A stretch of DNA of 29,738 bases from an uncultured bacterium. Lineage in GTDB: Bacteria; Patescibacteriota; Minisyncoccia; Phycocordibacterales; UBA918. The notes beneath the pieces were generated by a model that was not told the DNA's origin, did not search any database, and saw nothing but the letters and a program-made list of their open reading frames with translations. The position numbers were made by a program, and so were the translations under genes. Below, piece by piece: positions 21,626-27,623 of this stretch (position 1 is its first letter; each line of letters begins with the position of its first letter). The stretch lies in the NCBI GenBank assembly GCA_913050645.1, contig CAJXAG010000006.1, positions 1 through 29,738 of the forward strand, written 5' to 3'.

Positions 21626-21675
21626 AAAAATAATGTTCACCGTACCATTAAGTACGTCTCACATTATTTTTCTCA
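21626..21675 (+). terminator. Compound terminator after rpsL
   Basis: Outer stem AAAAATAATGT (21626-21636) with ACATTATTTTT (21661-21671), enclosing a second stem CGTAC/GTACG (21641-21645, 21652-21656). Confidence 0.7.
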
Positions 21676-21860
21676 TCTGCCTCGCATCTACAGCAATTTA
21701 TTCACCCTTTGGCAGGGTTCAAAGGAGAGAAGCGACTTTCCAAAATTAAAAATAGTTTATATTCGCTACAGATAACGATTGGTGGCTCAACAGAGCAGAC
21801 CATTATGCGAAGAATGAAAGAATGATTTTGTCATACTCTCATACTTCGTCGTTACGTAAT

Positions 21861-21866
21861 TACAGT
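21861..21866 (+). promoter_or_regulatory. Possible -10 of rpsG
   Basis: TACAGT 4 bases before ATG 21871; TACGTA (21854-21859) is an alternative giving a short leader. Upstream, CGAAGAATGA (about 21809-21818) and TCATACTTCG (about 21839-21848) could pair with one mismatch. A small hairpin ACCCT/AGGGT lies at 21704-21718. The 273-base gap holds no recognisable gene. Confidence 0.4.
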
Positions 21867-21870
21867 AATC

Positions 21871-22344
21871 ATGCGACGACCTATAAAAAAACGACCGGTA
21901 GTCAATCCAGACATCAAGTTTGGTTCCGTAGAAGTTGAACGACTCATCAACTACGTGATGCTCAACGGTCAGAAGGAAACGGCACGAAAGATCGTGTACG
22001 GTGCGTTCGAAGAAATCAAGAATGCAAAAGAAGGTGGTGGAGATCCTTTAGAGATCTTTACGACTGCATTACGAAATGCAGGCCCGCAGATGGAAGTACG
22101 TTCTCGACGAGTTGGTGGTGCAAACTACCAGGTTCCTCGAGAAGTACGTCCTGAACGACGACTTGCACTTTCACTTCGATGGCTTATCAATGCCGCTCGA
22201 AAGCAGAAAGGAACCCCAATGTATAAGTCTCTTGCAAAAGAACTTATGCTTGCTGCAAAGGAAGAAGGAGATGCAGTGAAGAAGAAGGAGGATACTCATC
22301 GAATGGCTGAGGCTAACCGAGCGTTTGCCCATTTTGCCTGGTAA
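21871..22344 (+). CDS. rpsG: 30S ribosomal protein S7
   Basis: 157 aa, the usual length. It nucleates assembly of the head of the 30S subunit. Family features: MRRP.KKRPVVNPDIKFGS, INYVMLNGQKETARKIVYGA, EVRSRRVGGANYQVPREVRPERR, LALRW-type LSLRWLINAARK and the C-terminal HRMAEANRAFAHFAW. It is not followed by fusA or tuf; instead a long structured intergenic segment follows. It has no visible ribosome binding site. Confidence 0.97.
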   Translation: MRRPIKKRPVVNPDIKFGSVEVERLINYVMLNGQKETARKIVYGAFEEIKNAKEGGGDPLEIFTTALRNAGPQMEVRSRRVGGANYQVPREVRPERRLALSLRWLINAARKQKGTPMYKSLAKELMLAAKEEGDAVKKKEDTHRMAEANRAFAHFAW

Positions 22345-22382
22345 TTTCCAAGCAAAGCGTAGGAAATCCCAGCTGTAAAATG

Positions 22383-22540
22383 GAGCATCCCGCTTCAAAA
22401 TCACTTGGATATTTCTTACATACATTCATTGAGTTACAAAATAACTCTTGCAAAAACAATCCGCGTGGGCGAATAGCCCAACCCTTACGGGCGAAGCGGA
22501 TTGTTTTTGTTTTGTTTCGTGATTTTGAGGCCGGACGCTC
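22383..22540 (+). ncRNA. Large structured RNA or compound terminator downstream of rpsG
   Basis: Outer stem: 22383-22404 with 22519-22540, 22 positions with two mismatches and one G-U. Inside: a small hairpin GAGTTA/TAACTC (22431-22447), then a perfect 14-pair stem CAAAAACAATCCGC/GCGGATTGTTTTTG (22451-22464, 22496-22509). That stem encloses two further hairpins, TGGGC/GCCCA (22466-22480) and CCC/GGG (22482-22491), forming a three-way junction. The inner stem is followed by a T-rich tract and can act as the rpsG terminator. The outer stem and the junction exceed what a terminator needs. I do not match it to a known RNA family. Confidence 0.5.
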
Positions 22541-22686
22541 ACTTCGCTTGGTAAATCCCATTTTGAACGAACTACTTCGATAGGTTCACAAAAAAACGCT
22601 TGCTGGACATTTGCCCCACTCGCGGTTTTTTCGTTCCGTGCCTCGTATTTCATTCCAAAATTTGCTTTACCAAAGTGTCTGATTTA

Positions 22687-22692
22687 TATTAT
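22687..22692 (+). promoter_or_regulatory. -10 box of the HEPN-type gene
   Basis: TATTAT, 7 bases before ATG 22700, again predicting a leaderless transcript. Confidence 0.5.
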
Positions 22693-22699
22693 AAGTACA

Positions 22700-23164
22700 A
22701 TGACTTTCCAACGGCTTAATCATAAGCAGGTTTCATCCGACGGCTTGTTGTCTGCGTCTAGATCAAAGTATGATTCTGCTAAAAAATTGAGAGATTCTGA
22801 TAAGTATGAAGATGCTGTCTATTTAGCAGGGTATGCATTAGAATTTATATTAAAGCGGCATATATGCTTATGTTTAGGATGGTCAGAATATCCTCCGAAA
22901 CATGTGCATGTAGATGGTGCTTATAGAGACGATACAAACTATCAGAATTTTACTACGCATGATTTAAACAAGCTCTTGATACTTGCCGGTTTACATGCAT
23001 CTGTTGCAGATGATACAGATTTGATGAGTCACTGGGAAACTGTATTGAAGTGGCAAGTGGAACTGCGTTACTGTAGTCCTGGTGATTTAGAAAAGGAAGC
23101 AGCGGTCGAGATTATGAAATCGATACTCCACATGATAAAGTGGGTAAAACAAAAGCATGACTAA
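22700..23164 (+). CDS. HEPN-domain-like protein
   Basis: 154 aa, mostly helical. The segment AKKLRDSDKYEDAVYLAGYALEFILKRHI (27-55) is the typical first part of a HEPN domain, and WQVELRYCSPG...AVEIMKSILHMIKWV (118-149) the last helices. The RX4-6H ribonuclease motif of toxic HEPN proteins is not seen: R123 is followed by YCSPGD, not His. It may be a binding rather than an RNase version. It overlaps the next gene by 8 bases, as in two-gene modules such as HEPN-MNT toxin-antitoxin pairs. Base composition is more AT-rich than in neighbours, suggesting acquisition. Toxin-antitoxin function is inference. Confidence 0.65.
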   Translation: MTFQRLNHKQVSSDGLLSASRSKYDSAKKLRDSDKYEDAVYLAGYALEFILKRHICLCLGWSEYPPKHVHVDGAYRDDTNYQNFTTHDLNKLLILAGLHASVADDTDLMSHWETVLKWQVELRYCSPGDLEKEAAVEIMKSILHMIKWVKQKHD

Positions 23165-23594
23165 ATTAATTAAAGAATTAAAAAAACTTAAAGAAGAAAT
23201 TCTTTCAGAAAAAGAGAGTTTATTGCTTTTTGCTATGTTTTCTAGAAATGGCTCAGACGATGAGTATGATTTAGTAATTTCTGCAGATTGGATTACTGCA
23301 GGAGAAACTCGAACTGCCGTTAAGTATTTAATTGAAAAACTTAAAGAGAAAAAGATTGATCTGAATGATTACGTAAGGAATATTGTCGCATTTAGCCCTG
23401 AGGAACATTTTATACATCACATCGCTCTCGCCTATAAGGAAGGTCGCGTAGTTGAATCATCAGGTGAAGAGGTCAGAATTAAACTATTCGATGATTACAT
23501 CATTAGAGCAGTTGTTCTAAGAGAAGACTTTGAATCTTTTGATATTAAAGCTTTAAACAAAAAAACTAAGACTGAATATACAGCTGCCTTTTAG
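23157..23594 (+). CDS. Hypothetical partner of the HEPN-type protein
   Basis: 145 aa, Lys/Glu-rich and AT-rich in DNA. A basic and acidic helix opens the protein (TKLIKELKKLKEEILSEKE), then LLLFAMFSRNGSDDEYDLVISADW. The NGSDDEYDLVIS stretch (31-42) vaguely recalls the GS...D.D core of minimal nucleotidyltransferases, but the spacing is not canonical, so I do not call it MNT. The later part (SPEEHFIHHIALAY) is unassigned. Its ATG lies within the last codons of the HEPN gene, so the two are co-translated and likely act together. No terminator is seen directly after it. Confidence 0.6.
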   Translation: MTKLIKELKKLKEEILSEKESLLLFAMFSRNGSDDEYDLVISADWITAGETRTAVKYLIEKLKEKKIDLNDYVRNIVAFSPEEHFIHHIALAYKEGRVVESSGEEVRIKLFDDYIIRAVVLREDFESFDIKALNKKTKTEYTAAF

Positions 23595-23610
23595 AAGACT
23601 TCGGTATCGT

Positions 23611-23700
23611 ATGACCATCACTTTCATCGGTATGTCGGGAGCAGGGATGGGCCGCGCAGTTTTTGTTCTCCTAAATATACCTGTTAACAGGTATATTTAG
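23611..23700 (+). pseudogene. Remnant of a P-loop kinase/NTPase gene
   Basis: A 29-codon frame begins MTITFIGMSGAGMGRA, which is the start of a shikimate-kinase-like P-loop protein (usual form IGMSGAGKS/T). The invariant Lys is Met, and the frame runs into a palindrome (23670-23701) and stops at 23700. Only the first strand and the damaged P-loop remain. It lies directly after the AT-rich HEPN pair, consistent with a deletion or insertion scar. Confidence 0.45.
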
Positions 23701-23701
23701 G
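23670..23701. repeat. 32-base perfect palindrome centred on GTTAAC
   Basis: Each 16-base arm reads CCTAAATATACCTGTT in the forward half. It has no loop and no T tract. It may form a cruciform or bind a dimeric protein. A second GTTAAC-centred palindrome lies at 24347-24372. Confidence 0.7.
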
Positions 23702-23726
23702 GAAATTATATATGTTGTCTAAAAGA

Positions 23727-23751
23727 AAAAGCGGCCGGATGGGCCGCTTTT
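23727..23751 (-). terminator. Terminator of the minus-strand 175-aa gene
   Basis: AAAAGCGGCC (23727-23736) pairs with GGCCGCTTTT (23742-23751). On the minus strand it is followed by TCTTTT. Confidence 0.85.
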
Positions 23752-23760
23752 GGTCTGAGT

Positions 23761-24288
23761 CTATGCAGCATGTTTGGGTACACCATATTTTGCAATGCCG
23801 AAAAACGAATACCGTGGGTTGCCGGTGATTTCTGTCGCTCCCCAGTAGTTGGGAGGCGTAAAACCTTTCCCTTCTGGAAGTGGTATTTCTGCAATACAGA
23901 GATTGATTAGACTGTCACCATCTCCATTGTCGCCTGGTATGAGCAGTGGCTCTTCATTCTGGTCGAAGATGAAGTGGTAGTGTAGATCAAATTCCCTGTG
24001 TAGTGCCGACGGAATCGATTTGACATGGACCACTCTATTTTTGCAAAGTGAGGTGAGCCATGCACAAACTGGTGTGGCTGAGGGGTCAATCGTATTGCCG
24101 ATTTCTAGCGCAGAATTACTCACGATTAGTTGCGCTGGGTAACGGGTTCGTGAGTCAATAAGTGTACGTATGCATACCTCACCATTGAGCGGATCAGGGA
24201 AACGATATTCCCAGCTAATCCTGCCGAACTTCTCTCCGTAGCTGGAAAGCTGACGACCCATTAAGAATCGCCGCATGGATTTTGACAT
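23761..24288 (-). CDS. Hypothetical protein
   Basis: 175 aa from the ATG at 24288, selected because AGGAG lies 7 bases upstream on the minus strand; the frame is open to 24324. Mixed alpha/beta composition with no signal peptide or membrane segment. Notable stretches are GKFGRISWEYRFP-like (about 19-31), RTLIDSRTRYPAQLIVSN, and a His-rich HREFDLHYHFIFDQNEEPLL. Family not recognised. It is monocistronic, with a TTGCAA/CATAGT promoter upstream and a strong terminator downstream, lying between two GTTAAC-centred palindromes. Confidence 0.6.
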   Translation of the reverse strand: MSKSMRRFLMGRQLSSYGEKFGRISWEYRFPDPLNGEVCIRTLIDSRTRYPAQLIVSNSALEIGNTIDPSATPVCAWLTSLCKNRVVHVKSIPSALHREFDLHYHFIFDQNEEPLLIPGDNGDGDSLINLCIAEIPLPEGKGFTPPNYWGATEITGNPRYSFFGIAKYGVPKHAA

Positions 24289-24315
24289 TGTTCTACTCCT
24301 TTGCTTTCTCTGCCT

Positions 24316-24344
24316 ACTATGCACATATTGAGCTTAAATTGCAA
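24316..24344 (-). promoter_or_regulatory. Promoter of the 175-aa gene
   Basis: On the minus strand TTGCAA (24344-24339), 17-base spacer, CATAGT (24321-24316), then a short leader with AGGAG before the ATG at 24288. Confidence 0.6.
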
Positions 24345-24346
24345 GA

Positions 24347-24372
24347 AAACCTTTCGGTTAACCGAAAGGTTT
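24347..24372. terminator. 26-base perfect palindrome, probable terminator of the minus-strand anchored-protein gene
   Basis: The palindrome is centred on GTTAAC, with arms beginning AAACCTTTCG. On the minus strand it follows the stop of the 352-aa gene and is followed by TCTTGC. The lack of a loop makes it a weaker terminator model. Confidence 0.5.
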
Positions 24373-24409
24373 GAGGAGGAAAGATTGTTGGGTTGTCAGC
24401 CGCCTTTCT

Positions 24410-25468
24410 TTATTGCTGGGGTCGTCCTCCAAGTCGCTTTGCTATTTTGTACATTCCGTAGAGGATACCGAACAGGAGAAGGAGTTGAATAAGGATGGGG
24501 TACCCGAGCGTCCACGAGATGATTGCAAGTACACCAGTGTAGATACCTCCGAAGATGCTGCCGATGAAAGAAATCAGATCACCCATGAAGCCTTCTGGTT
24601 TTTCTTTAGGTTCACGAGTCTTTTCTTTTTCTGTTTTGCTTTCGACTGTTCCATCAGTTCGAGTAATTTCTCCAAAGCCGTCTTTGTCTACCTCGATCTC
24701 AGGTACCGCATCTTCTAGGGTTTCACCATTTTGTACCGCACGACGTTTTGCTCGGTACATGTCTAAGTCTTTCTTCAGCGCTTGGGTGTACGCAGTTACT
24801 GACTCAAGCACAGCGTCCGCGCGCGACGGGGTGAGATATTGTTCAAGTCCTTCTGCAGTGCTAGTGCTACTGTCAGTACCTGTTCCGTTAGTTTCACTAT
24901 GAGGGGACTTGCCCTCCTCGGTTTCTGAAGCTTCAGCTGAAGAAAGTGGGGTGGGTTCATCGTAAACCAATGGGTTTGTACCATTGTTCTGTTCCACGAT
25001 ATCACTGATACCGTCACCATCGTCGTCGATATCGTTTTTGTTGCCTACATCGTCACCGTCAGTGTCGACATCAACAAACAGTACATCTTCAGCAAGTGAA
25101 GATCGCACTTCAATAGCTTCAGTTGTTTCACCTACAGTATGGAGTTCTATTTTTGAAATAGACGCAGAAATACGATGCTCACCATAGTCAGGTTCCCAGT
25201 CAACCCAGCTTTCGATAATTCGTCCATCAAGCGCCGATACTGTGGAGCGTCCGATACGCTCATCGTTGTCAAAAAACTCAACGGTGCCAGTGAGGTCACT
25301 GCCGGTGTTGTTACGGATAGCAACATAGATCCGCACGGTATCATCGACAAAAAATGTCTCTTGCGAGTACCAGAGTCCTTGCACAAAGCCGGCGTTAAAC
25401 TCTTGTGCGTGCGCATACACAGGCAGCACATACAATAGAAAAGCAGATGCTAAGAGTACTTGCTTCAT
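24410..25468 (-). CDS. Membrane-anchored surface protein with CARDB-like and TSP3-type calcium-binding regions
   Basis: 352 aa from the ATG at 25468, 6 bases after TATACT; the frame opens 6 codons further. Signal peptide 1-22 (LLASAFLLYVLPVYAHAQ). Residues about 38-125 look like a CARDB/Ig-type adhesion domain (DDTVRIYVAIRNNTGSDLTG). Residues about 134-168 are thrombospondin type 3-like Asp-rich repeats (DVDTDGDDVGNKNDIDDDGD) likely to bind calcium. A Ser/Thr/Glu linker and a charged helical region follow. The C-terminus (about 295-345) has two hydrophobic stretches with a basic tail, anchoring it in the membrane. It is divergent from pyrB. Confidence 0.72.
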   Translation of the reverse strand: MKQVLLASAFLLYVLPVYAHAQEFNAGFVQGLWYSQETFFVDDTVRIYVAIRNNTGSDLTGTVEFFDNDERIGRSTVSALDGRIIESWVDWEPDYGEHRISASISKIELHTVGETTEAIEVRSSLAEDVLFVDVDTDGDDVGNKNDIDDDGDGISDIVEQNNGTNPLVYDEPTPLSSAEASETEEGKSPHSETNGTGTDSSTSTAEGLEQYLTPSRADAVLESVTAYTQALKKDLDMYRAKRRAVQNGETLEDAVPEIEVDKDGFGEITRTDGTVESKTEKEKTREPKEKPEGFMGDLISFIGSIFGGIYTGVLAIISWTLGYPILIQLLLLFGILYGMYKIAKRLGGRPQQ

Positions 25469-25474
25469 ATCTGT

Positions 25475-25507
25475 AGTATATAGCATAGCGTAACACTAGG
25501 GTATAAT
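25475..25507. promoter_or_regulatory. Divergent -10 boxes of the anchored-protein gene and pyrB
   Basis: Minus strand TATACT (25480-25475), 6 bases from the ATG at 25468. Plus strand TATAAT (25502-25507), 9 bases from ATG 25517. Both predict transcripts with leaders of 0-3 bases. The whole divergent region is 48 bases. Confidence 0.6.
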
Positions 25508-25516
25508 TAATTTTTA

Positions 25517-26431
25517 ATGATACATATATTAGAAACACAGCAATTTGATAGAATACTGCTGTCTGAGTTGTTTGCTGAAACAACACGTTTAGAAAATAAT
25601 TCTGAAACCTTTCTACAAGGAAAAATAATGGCTTCATTGTTTTATGAACCGAGTACACGTACTCGGTTTTCTTTTGAGTCAGCAATGCATCGCCTTGGTG
25701 GGGCAGTCATTACTACTGAAAATGCTACTGAATTCTCATCTGTTTCAAAAGGCGAGACTATAGAAGATAGTATTAGGGTAGTGAATCACTATGCGGATGT
25801 TGTGGTGCTGCGTCATAGTGAGGTTGGTATGGCAGCACGTGCTGCGGCCGTTGCAGATATTCCGATTATTAATGCCGGTGACGGTCCTGGGCAACATCCC
25901 ACGCAAGCGTTACTCGACTTGTATACCATACAGCGGGAGTATGGATCTATAGACGGCGTGCATGTTGTGATGGCTGGAGATTTGCTACATGGTCGGACCG
26001 TACATTCACTCTGTTACCTCTTGGGGAAGTACGATGACGTGCGTATTACATTTGTTTCACTGCCACACCTAAAGATCCCCGACACCATAAAACAGTACTT
26101 ACAAAAACATGCGGTGCATGTTACCGAGACTGACGCGTTGGATACTGTGGCAACAGCAGCAGATGTGATCTACCAAACAAGAATACAAAAAGAACGTTTT
26201 GCATCAGTTGCAGAATATAAAAAAAGTGTAGGGAAGTTTGTTTTGGGTATGGAGTTGGTGGACAGAATGAAGCATAATGCGATTATCATGCATCCTTTGC
26301 CGCGAGTTGACGAAATTAGTTCTGAAGTCGACGTCTCCCCTAAAGCAGTCTATTTTAAGCAGGCTGGATACGGAGTGCCAGTGCGTATGGCACTGCTGAA
26401 ATATATATTTGGAACTCATTTCTCTATATAG
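25517..26431 (+). CDS. pyrB: Aspartate carbamoyltransferase catalytic chain
   Basis: 304 aa, normal length. It condenses carbamoyl phosphate and aspartate in pyrimidine synthesis. Carbamoyl-phosphate site: FYEPSTRTRFSFESA (residues 42-56). Also visible are DGPGQHPTQALLDLYT and the C-terminal HPLPRVDEI of the aspartate site. Other pathway genes (carAB, pyrC, pyrD) and the regulatory chain pyrI are absent from this window. A terminator-like hairpin, AACCGAGTAC/GTACTCGGTT followed by TTCTTTT (25647-25675), lies within the conserved STRTR codons. Confident for the ATCase/OTCase family; HPTQ and HPLPR favour ATCase. Confidence 0.95.
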   Translation: MIHILETQQFDRILLSELFAETTRLENNSETFLQGKIMASLFYEPSTRTRFSFESAMHRLGGAVITTENATEFSSVSKGETIEDSIRVVNHYADVVVLRHSEVGMAARAAAVADIPIINAGDGPGQHPTQALLDLYTIQREYGSIDGVHVVMAGDLLHGRTVHSLCYLLGKYDDVRITFVSLPHLKIPDTIKQYLQKHAVHVTETDALDTVATAADVIYQTRIQKERFASVAEYKKSVGKFVLGMELVDRMKHNAIIMHPLPRVDEISSEVDVSPKAVYFKQAGYGVPVRMALLKYIFGTHFSI

Positions 26432-26449
26432 TATTGAGTCTTTGTTAAA

Positions 26450-26458
26450 TGGTATACT
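26450..26458 (+). promoter_or_regulatory. Extended -10 of the 156-aa gene
   Basis: TGG-TATACT, 7 bases before ATG 26466. It separates this gene from pyrB and rules against the upstream in-frame start at 26409. Confidence 0.6.
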
Positions 26459-26465
26459 GCCACTA

Positions 26466-26936
26466 ATGAAAAATATTCTTATCGCTGTTGTGGCAGTTCT
26501 TGTATTTAATGCAATTTTTGTGTACTCGGGTGGTCTTGAGTTGCTTGTAAAGACAGAGCAAAAAGAAGAGATACCAGAACGTGTTGGAACCGATGTGATA
26601 GACGTATTTCGCTTCACGCTTGAAGAAGAGGTGCAGAAAAAGATTGGAACACCTGTTGAGGGGTATGAACCCCAGATGTTCTTGCAGGTTTTCCCGGGAC
26701 TGGTTGAAACCGACTTTGATGGAGTGGAGGCGAGCATTGGCCGCTACGCAGTAACTGAAGGGAGACTCACGTACATGCCAGACGACACCAAACTTATACA
26801 TAGTGCCGCCACTGCAATACGACGCGACGGATACGAAACACTCTTAAACAACATTGCTGATCGTATCGAAATCAATCTCACTTCTGACGGCACTATTACT
26901 GATGTTATGAGTGCACTAGTAGGGCTAGAGCGTTAG
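26466..26936 (+). CDS. Membrane-anchored hypothetical protein
   Basis: 156 aa. One N-terminal hydrophobic segment (about 3-20) is followed by an extracytoplasmic region of about 130 residues with no cysteine. Stretches such as EGYEPQMFLQVFPGLVETDF and VTEGRLTYMPDD suggest a small alpha/beta domain. Family not recognised. It starts 34 bases after pyrB with its own extended -10. The stop TAG shares three bases with the TAA of the opposing cohesin-dockerin gene, with no terminator between them. Confidence 0.65.
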   Translation: MKNILIAVVAVLVFNAIFVYSGGLELLVKTEQKEEIPERVGTDVIDVFRFTLEEEVQKKIGTPVEGYEPQMFLQVFPGLVETDFDGVEASIGRYAVTEGRLTYMPDDTKLIHSAATAIRRDGYETLLNNIADRIEINLTSDGTITDVMSALVGLER

Positions 26937-27562
26937 TACGCACGCAATAAAATTCGTAAATCTTTTGGGGTAACCCGTCTGTCGTTATTAAAATCTGCAG
27001 ATGGGTTTTGTGTTGCAAAGTGCGCTAGAAACAAGCCGATGTCGGCCAAGGTGTGTGTGTTATCCGCATTAAGATCGAGACTATTTTCTCGTGCAAGCAC
27101 TGCTATGGTTGTTGAAGCGTACTGTACCGTGTTGATTATTTTGTCCTCGGGTGTAGATGCATAGAGGTTTTGCACATGCACAGAAGTTGTTCCCGGGGCG
27201 ACAGCGTTAAAGGTGAAGGTAAGTGTTGGGTGGATACCTACTGCAGTGTTTGGTTCGTCTGTATCTGCTGCAACAAACACGCTTCCTGGTGTGTTCGACT
27301 CTTCCTTGGATAGATTGAAATTACTTTCTGCGTTTGTATTGTTGAGTGTAAGAACCGTAGGGTCATACGTAAGTGCAGCGCTGATGGATTCTACCGGTGT
27401 ATTTGCTTTAAGTGTCAATGTAACCTCAATAATTTCATCGGTGAGTACTTCTACTGAGCTTGGCCCAAGTACAAAAGCTGCATCGGGAGCAACCATCATT
27501 TGCGCAACTAAACCAGCAGTAAGAGTGCTGTATGTAAGGAGGTCAAATAGTTGAGTTAGCAT
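26933..27562 (-). CDS. Cohesin- and dockerin-domain surface protein
   Basis: 209 aa from the ATG at 27562, 7 bases after TGG-CATACT on the minus strand. The frame opens to 27934, but that extension is antisense to the ABC-F gene. Signal or anchor segment at about 4-25. Residues 30-155 match a cohesin-like beta-sandwich (VEVLTDEIIEVTLTLKAN..., ISAALTYDPTVLTL). Residues about 160-208 match a dockerin with two calcium-binding loops (DLNADNTHTLAD and DFNNDRRVTPKD). Cohesin-dockerin pairs assemble extracellular complexes; both in one small protein could allow self-assembly or binding to other surface proteins. Function is inferred. Confidence 0.8.
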   Translation of the reverse strand: MLTQLFDLLTYSTLTAGLVAQMMVAPDAAFVLGPSSVEVLTDEIIEVTLTLKANTPVESISAALTYDPTVLTLNNTNAESNFNLSKEESNTPGSVFVAADTDEPNTAVGIHPTLTFTFNAVAPGTTSVHVQNLYASTPEDKIINTVQYASTTIAVLARENSLDLNADNTHTLADIGLFLAHFATQNPSADFNNDRRVTPKDLRILLRAY

Positions 27563-27569
27563 TACCGTA

Positions 27570-27613
27570 AGTATGCCATATCCACTTGCGTATTGGGTAT
27601 GCTCATGTAGGAT
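27570..27613. promoter_or_regulatory. Divergent -10 boxes of the cohesin-dockerin and ABC-F genes
   Basis: Minus strand TGG-CATACT (27578-27570). Plus strand TAGGAT (27608-27613) directly after a TG, 10 bases before ATG 27624. The intergenic region is 61 bases. Confidence 0.5.
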
Positions 27614-27623
27614 GATGCGCACT

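Larger units (their letters stand above)
22345..22699. other. 355-base gene-free interval after rpsG
   Basis: No convincing protein gene. It contains the nested hairpins described at 22383-22540, a weaker A/T-flanked imperfect stem near 22589-22635 (AAAAAACGC with GCGGTTTTTT), and the promoter of the next gene at its end. Confidence 0.6.

Noticed and set aside
21509..21775. 88-codon plus-strand frame overlapping the end of rpsL
   Set aside because: It starts inside rpsL and runs across the rpsL terminator; composition is unlike the neighbouring genes.
24555..24902. 115-codon plus-strand frame antisense to the anchored protein
   Set aside because: Ser/Val-rich shadow of the Asp/Glu-rich gene on the other strand.
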